This document shows, in pieces, positions 59,937 through 64,000 of a stretch of 64,000 bases of DNA; positions within the stretch are counted from its first letter, which is position 1; the number at the start of each line of letters is the position of its first letter. A program made the translations under genes and the position numbers. A model generated the notes under the pieces. That model searched no databases. It saw only the letters and a program-made list of their open reading frames with translations, and was not told the origin of the DNA. Source of the DNA: JABMQB01 sp963677475 (GTDB lineage Bacteria; Bacteroidota; Bacteroidia; Bacteroidales; Prolixibacteraceae); NCBI GenBank assembly GCA_963677475.2, contig CAXXQD010000021.1:620001-684000 (forward strand), written 5' to 3'.

Positions 59937-60892
59937 TTTGTATACATCTTAAAAACCAAGATCCATATTTTTGCCTTGCGGCGGAAGAGTATTTATTGAA
60001 GAATTTCAAAGAGGATATTTTTTTGTTGTGGCAAAGTGAAAATACCGTTGTTGTTGGTAAGCATCAGAATGCCCTGGGCGAAATTAATTATCCTTTTGTG
60101 CGGGAAAACAAGATTACTGTTGCCCGGAGGATTTCGGGTGGGGGAACGGTTTTTCATGATCAAGGGAATGTGAATTTTTCCTTTATAAAAAACGTAAATA
60201 GTCCAGCAGAAGTTAATTTTAAAATTTTTACGCAACCTATTATTGATGCACTTGCAAAATTGGGTGTCGAAGCAGGTTCATCCGGACGAAACGATTTGTT
60301 AATCGATGGCAAAAAAATATCGGGGAATGCCGAACATGTTTATAAAAACCGTGTGTTGCACCACGGCACATTGCTTTTTATTTCGGACCTTAAGAACCTG
60401 GGGCAGGCTATAAAAGTTATTCCTGGGAAGTATATCGGGAAGGCGATCCAGTCAAACAGAAGTGAAGTCTGCAATATTTCACCTTTCTTAAAATTTGCAA
60501 TGAATACCGATCAATTCCTGAAATTTCTTTTAGAACATCAGCTTGAAAATGAAGAGAATTCAGTTTATGAATTGACGAAAGAAGATGAACAACAGATTGA
60601 GAAACTAGTAGATGACAAGTTTTCGACCTGGGAATGGAACTATGGCTATTCGCCCAAATATACGTTTAAAAATACAATGGAAATTGGTGGAAAAAAACTG
60701 GATGTGGAATTAAGTGTAAAGAAGGGAATGATTGAATCCTGTCAAATTAAAGGCGACTATTTTTCATCGAGAGATAACAAAGCATTAGAAAATCAATTGC
60801 ATAATAAAAGGCATTCATTTGAAGAACTATCTAAACTTGTTTTGGAATATTCATCCGAAAAAAACACAGAATTGGCGAATGCATTATTTTAA
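59933..60892 (+). CDS. lplA: Lipoate-protein ligase A
   Basis: 319 residues. It activates free lipoate with ATP and attaches it to lipoyl domains of dehydrogenases and GcvH. The biotin/lipoate-ligase core is seen as VVVGKHQNALGEIN near 38, RRISGGGTVFHDQGNVNFSFI near 63 (the RRxSGGG signature), then SGRNDLLIDGKKISGNAEHV near 119 with the catalytic Lys, and a small C-terminal LplA accessory domain (about 225-319). The ATG overlaps the stop of the AAA ATPase gene. Confidence 0.94.
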   Translation: MICIHLKNQDPYFCLAAEEYLLKNFKEDIFLLWQSENTVVVGKHQNALGEINYPFVRENKITVARRISGGGTVFHDQGNVNFSFIKNVNSPAEVNFKIFTQPIIDALAKLGVEAGSSGRNDLLIDGKKISGNAEHVYKNRVLHHGTLLFISDLKNLGQAIKVIPGKYIGKAIQSNRSEVCNISPFLKFAMNTDQFLKFLLEHQLENEENSVYELTKEDEQQIEKLVDDKFSTWEWNYGYSPKYTFKNTMEIGGKKLDVELSVKKGMIESCQIKGDYFSSRDNKALENQLHNKRHSFEELSKLVLEYSSEKNTELANALF

Positions 60893-60907
60893 CAGGAGAG
60901 TAATAAA

Positions 60908-61213
60908 ATGGATACATTTTGGCAGGTAGTCATAGGATTGGGAATAGGAGGGGCATTAATCTCAATTTACAGCCTTTACAAACAATACTTAAAAGAGAGC
61001 AAAGAGCACAATGAATCTCAAAAACTGGCTAAAATTTCCATTTTGGTTGGTTTATCTGGAATTATAATCGTTTTTGTTGGCAGTGTTATTGGTATTTCCC
61101 TAGGTGTGCTATCCATGCGGGGAAAGAAATACAAAGCACTGTCGAAAATTGGGATTATGGTAAGTGTTTTAACAGCCTTGCCATGGATTTTGGTTTTGGT
61201 ACTTGGGCAGTAA
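60908..61213 (+). CDS. Small membrane protein, unknown
   Basis: 101 residues, starting at the ATG at 60908 after a purine-rich AGGAGAG stretch, one of the few clear Shine-Dalgarno-like sites here. Three transmembrane helices are predicted by eye (about 6-24, 44-68 and 80-99), with a charged cytoplasmic segment KQYLKESKEHNESQK between the first two. There are no catalytic motifs. It follows lplA by 15 bp and precedes a terminator. I do not recognise a named family. Confidence 0.7.
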   Translation: MDTFWQVVIGLGIGGALISIYSLYKQYLKESKEHNESQKLAKISILVGLSGIIIVFVGSVIGISLGVLSMRGKKYKALSKIGIMVSVLTALPWILVLVLGQ

Positions 61214-61219
61214 ACAAAA

Positions 61220-61248
61220 AAGGCGCAAAGGTTAAACCTTCGCGCCTT
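61220..61248. terminator. Terminator between the small membrane protein gene and trpB2
   Basis: AAGGCGC (61220-61226) pairs with GCGCCTT (61242-61248), and AGGTT/AACCT extends the stem inside. Convergent genes on both sides make it bidirectional. Confidence 0.75.
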
Positions 61249-61267
61249 CTGAGTTTTTAATCTATCT

Positions 61268-62644
61268 TTATTTTGGTAGTGGATAACCTTCCAGTTTTTT
61301 AAGGTTTTCTGCAATTTCAGACTCCGGGTATTCGTAGTCGTGCAATTCACCATTTAAGTATTTGTTATATCCCACAAGGTCCATTAGCCCGTGGCCACTG
61401 AAGTTGAACAAGATCGTTTTTTCTTTGCCTTCTTCTTTGGCTTTTTTAGCTTCCCTGATTGTTGCTGCAATGGCATGTGTGGTTTCAGGTGCGGGAATGA
61501 TGCCTTCAGTTTTGGCAAACAACAATCCAGCTTCGAAACACTCGCTTTGGTGGATTGCCTGGGCTTCCATCAATCCATCTTTAAGGGCCGCACTTACCAA
61601 CGGAGCCATACCGTGGTAACGTAATCCTCCTGCGTGAATAGGTGCAGGCACAAAATTATGGCCTAAACTATTCATTGCCAAAAGAGGTGTCATTTGAGCC
61701 ACATCCCCATTATCATATATAAATGGAGCTTTGGTTAATGTTGGGCATGAGAATGGCTCGGCACCAATAATCTGAATGTCGGCACCATTTACTTTATCGT
61801 AGATAAAAGGGAAGGACAAACCTGCGAAATTACTACCACCACCACAACATCCAATAACCACATCGGGTTTTTTGATACCCACTTTCGCCAATTGTTTTTT
61901 GGCTTCCAGCCCGATAATGGTTTGGTGCAACATCACATGGTTTAAAACCGATCCCAGTGAATAGCGGGTTTGTCCGCTTGTATCGCTGACTGCTGCTTCT
62001 ACGGCTTCCGAAATTGCAATCCCCAAACTTCCTGGAGTATCTGGGAATTGGGCTAAAATATCCCTTCCCGCTTTTGTTTCGGTGCTAGGGCTTGCAATAC
62101 ATTTTCCGCCCCAGGTTTCCATCATCATTTTACGGAAAGGCTTTTGGTCGAAACTTACACGGACCATGAATACTTTACATTCGATTCCTCCTAGTTGTGC
62201 ACATGCAAACGACAGAGCTGATCCCCATTGTCCGGCTCCCGTTTCGGTGGTTAATTTTTTAATTCCAAACTCTTTGTTGTACCATGCCTGGGCAACTGCA
62301 GTGTTTGGCTTATGGCTTCCGGCAGGTGAAACGCCTTCGTTTTTATAAAATATTTTTGCAGGGGTGCCAAGTGCTTCTTCTAATTCGTATGCTCTGATTA
62401 ATGGGCTTGGTCTCCACTGCTGTAGAATTTGCCTAATTGGTTCCGGAATATCAATCCATCTTTCCTGGCTCACCTCTTGTTCAATAAGGTTCATCGGGAA
62501 AACTGGTGCAAGCATATCCGGAGATACAGGGTTCCCATCCGGTCCTAATGGAGGGTTTAGTGGAGTTAAAAGGTCTGGTGCAAGGTTATACCATTGTTTG
62601 GGCATTTCTGATTCGTCAAGAAAAATCTTTTTTTGTCTGGCCAT
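61268..62644 (-). CDS. trpB: Tryptophan synthase beta chain, TrpB2 type
   Basis: 458 residues, longer than the TrpB1 of trpBA operons (about 400) and matching the TrpB2 subfamily, which has N-terminal extra sequence (ARQKKIFLDESEMPKQWYNLAPDL). The pyridoxal-phosphate Lys is in GVSPAGSHKPNTAVAQ near residue 115 (SHK). GAGQWGSALSFA near 137 and the phosphate-binding GCCGGGSNFAGL near 270 are intact. TrpB2 makes Trp from serine and indole, often without TrpA. It stands alone, divergent from trpS, with a candidate attenuator upstream (62690-62880). Confidence 0.94.
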   Translation of the reverse strand: MARQKKIFLDESEMPKQWYNLAPDLLTPLNPPLGPDGNPVSPDMLAPVFPMNLIEQEVSQERWIDIPEPIRQILQQWRPSPLIRAYELEEALGTPAKIFYKNEGVSPAGSHKPNTAVAQAWYNKEFGIKKLTTETGAGQWGSALSFACAQLGGIECKVFMVRVSFDQKPFRKMMMETWGGKCIASPSTETKAGRDILAQFPDTPGSLGIAISEAVEAAVSDTSGQTRYSLGSVLNHVMLHQTIIGLEAKKQLAKVGIKKPDVVIGCCGGGSNFAGLSFPFIYDKVNGADIQIIGAEPFSCPTLTKAPFIYDNGDVAQMTPLLAMNSLGHNFVPAPIHAGGLRYHGMAPLVSAALKDGLMEAQAIHQSECFEAGLLFAKTEGIIPAPETTHAIAATIREAKKAKEEGKEKTILFNFSGHGLMDLVGYNKYLNGELHDYEYPESEIAENLKKLEGYPLPK

Positions 62645-62689
62645 GATTTTTTATTTTTTAGTTATTTCAATTATTTTTTTGTGAACTGT

Positions 62690-62880
62690 ATAAAACAAAA
62701 GAAGGGATTTACTGCATACACAATAAGTCCCTCCTTCGGCTTTAAGCCAACTGAAAAAAAGAATCCTCTCGCGTTTCCATTTTCACGTTACGCCAGGTCC
62801 ACTCTTTCCCGTATAATGGTGTTCTATACATATTCCTCATTTAAACAGCCCATAAAGCTAAAGAATATTTCTTTTCCATC
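62690..62880 (-). promoter_or_regulatory. Candidate tryptophan attenuator in the trpB2 leader
   Basis: Minus strand, in order. Frame 1 (62879-62841) encodes MEKKYSLALWAV with one TGG. Frame 2 (62840-62742) starts at the next base after the frame-1 TAA (TAAATG) and encodes 32 residues including GKEWTWRNV, two TGG codons around one ACC. A stem AGGGACTTA (62732-62724)/TAAATCCCT (62711-62703), with one C-A mismatch and a 12-base loop, is followed by TCTTTTGTTTT (62702-62692), like an intrinsic terminator. It lies about 50 bp before the trpB2 ATG. A short GGC/GCC hairpin lies just upstream. Three Trp codons in about 60 bases, then a terminator before a Trp biosynthetic gene, is the layout of classical attenuation. 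No experiment supports it here. Confidence 0.45.
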
Positions 62881-62975
62881 AAATTAATATCTTTCCAAGA
62901 TAGATCAATTTTTACGTTTTGAGGGCAGGTTATTCAATTTTATAGTATTATGACGGACACTTTTTTCAATATACT

Positions 62976-63005
62976 TTTGACATTCAACTTGAATCCCTAT
63001 TTTTG
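62976..63005 (+). promoter_or_regulatory. Bacteroidota-type promoter of trpS
   Basis: TTTG (62976-62979), 18 bp, TATTTTTG (62998-63005), an exact TTTG-N18-TAnnTTTG match, with the ATG 28 bp downstream. Confidence 0.65.
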
Positions 63006-63033
63006 CACTCACTTTTAATTCAGATAAATTACA

Positions 63034-64000
63034 ATGAATAAGCCTACGGTTGTTAGCGGGATAAGACCCACCGGATACTTGCATCTTGGAAATTACTTTG
63101 GTGCTGTACGTAACTTTGTTAAAATGCAGCATGATTTTAACTGTCATTATTTTATTGCAGATATCCATTCACTTACCACCCATCCTACACCCGAAAACTT
63201 GCAGGCAGGGGTGAAACAAGTGTTGGCTGAATATTTGGCCTGCGGAATTGATCCTGAAATTGCAACGATATTTATTCAGAGCGATGTGCCTGAAGTATCT
63301 GAGTTGTACTCCATTTTAAATATGAACGCTTATTTAGGAGAGCTGGAACGTACAACTTCCTTTAAGGATAAGGCCCGGCAGCAACCGGAAAATGTAAATG
63401 CAGGCCTGTTAACGTATCCTGTTTTAATGGCAGCTGATATTATTATTCACAAAGCACATTTTGTTCCCGTTGGCAAAGACCAGGAGCAAAACCTCGAAAT
63501 GGCAAGGAAGTTTGCCAAAAGGTTTAACCGGATGTACAAAACGGAAGTGTTCCCGATTCCACGTCCGTTTACCTTCGATGGGGCTGAGATGTTAAAAGTT
63601 CCTGGTCTTGACGGAAGCGGCAAAATGGGAAAATCAGAAGGTAATGCCATTAATCTGTACGACGATGAAAAACAAATCCGTAAAAAAGTAATGCGCGCTG
63701 TAACCGATGCAGGTCCAACAGAAATGAATGCCCAAAAACCGGAAGCAGTACAAAACTTATTCACCTTGCTCGCAATTGTTTCTTCGCCCGACACCCTGGC
63801 TCATTTTAATGAACAGTATAATAAATGTGAAATAAGGTATGGCGATTTAAAAAAGCAGCTTGCTGAAGATATCATAAAATATACCTCGCCAATCAGGGAA
63901 AAAATCGTGGCTATTTTGGAAGATGAAGCATATTTGGCAAAAGTTGCAAAAATGGGTGCCGAAAAAGCAAGGGAGTCAGCTTCAAAAACGTTGAAAGAAG
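63034..64000 (+). CDS. trpS: Tryptophanyl-tRNA synthetase, 5' part
   Basis: 322 codons are visible from the ATG at 63034; the gene runs off the right edge near the end of its usual length (about 330 residues). The class I signature motifs are present: RPTGYLHLGNYFGAV near residue 12 (HIGH-type) and DGSGKMGKSEGNAI near 193 (KMSKS-type). LNMNAYLGELERTTSFKDKA near 93 and PVGKDQEQNLE near 147 are also expected in TrpRS. It charges tRNA-Trp. It is divergent from trpB2 across a 389-bp region with a candidate Trp attenuator. Confidence 0.96.
   Translation, partial: MNKPTVVSGIRPTGYLHLGNYFGAVRNFVKMQHDFNCHYFIADIHSLTTHPTPENLQAGVKQVLAEYLACGIDPEIATIFIQSDVPEVSELYSILNMNAYLGELERTTSFKDKARQQPENVNAGLLTYPVLMAADIIIHKAHFVPVGKDQEQNLEMARKFAKRFNRMYKTEVFPIPRPFTFDGAEMLKVPGLDGSGKMGKSEGNAINLYDDEKQIRKKVMRAVTDAGPTEMNAQKPEAVQNLFTLLAIVSSPDTLAHFNEQYNKCEIRYGDLKKQLAEDIIKYTSPIREKIVAILEDEAYLAKVAKMGAEKARESASKTLKE

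Noticed and set aside
62645..62900. T-box leader for trpB2 or trpS.
   Set aside because: No T-box consensus (such as the AGGGTGGNACCGCG element) is visible, and T-boxes are not typical of this phylum.

Overview
The window reads as a chromosome segment of a Bacteroidota bacterium, probably of the Bacteroidales/Marinilabiliales/Prolixibacteraceae kind (the rank below phylum is inference). The evidence is a type IX secretion/gliding cluster (gldK, gldL, the start of gldM, a PorP/SprF gene), a TonB-dependent receptor with a carboxypeptidase-like N-terminal domain, LytTR, propeller and hybrid two-component systems, and AT-rich intergenic DNA with the Bacteroidota promoter pattern TTTG-N18-TAnnTTTG. 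No rRNA, tRNA or CRISPR array was seen.

Layout. 1-7942 (minus strand): topA, a degenerate arginase-fold gene, porP, gldK, gldL and the 5' part of gldM, which runs off the left edge. 8147-10498: a class A penicillin-binding protein. 10882-12346: a NarL/LuxR-type two-component pair, bracketed by copies of a CACGTATAAATAC motif. 12700-15627: rlmN, a ferredoxin-NADP-reductase-like gene and a PHP phosphoesterase. 16005-18619: a zinc uptake operon (znuA, znuC, znuB) ending in a small eight-cysteine zinc-ribbon gene. 18811-26409: an M20 amidohydrolase, a PqiA-like membrane protein, yidD (preceded by a candidate structured RNA), an MscS channel, an acyl-CoA ligase and a GT-C glycosyltransferase. 26791-36023: a propeller histidine kinase with its LytTR regulator, a coiled-coil protein, a cysteine-rich small protein, and a sigma-54 activator with its hybrid kinase. 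36250-40714: methylmalonyl-CoA mutase (mutA, mutB) with a four-helix-bundle gene inserted between the subunits. 41094-46325: two fasciclin-domain proteins, an MBL hydrolase, an Mpl-like Mur ligase and a membrane dipeptidase. 46347-47914: a complete IS4-family element with an exact 11-bp target duplication. 48040-61213: nitroreductase, DPP-IV-type peptidase, Xaa-Pro aminopeptidase, ArsR regulator, polyprenyl synthase, the dtd-mazG-deoC operon, TonB receptor, AAA ATPase, lipoate ligase and a small membrane protein. 61268-64000: trpB2 and trpS, divergently arranged.

Most of the window is ordinary housekeeping sequence. The most interesting signals are between genes. (i) The trpB2 leader carries two abutting short frames with TGG codons followed by an intrinsic-terminator-like hairpin, next to trpS, which suggests tryptophan-controlled attenuation. 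(ii) A minus-strand structured RNA candidate lies upstream of yidD. (iii) Repeated palindromic motifs flank the NarL-type system, and twin TATCAAAATGATA palindromes lie next to the sigma-54 activator gene. (iv) A pair of direct repeats shows a compensatory stem change downstream of mutB. (v) The four-helix-bundle gene in the mut operon and the AAA ATPase gene look like cassettes edged by short tandem repeats. (vi) The IS sits in one copy of a tandemly duplicated nitroreductase tail.
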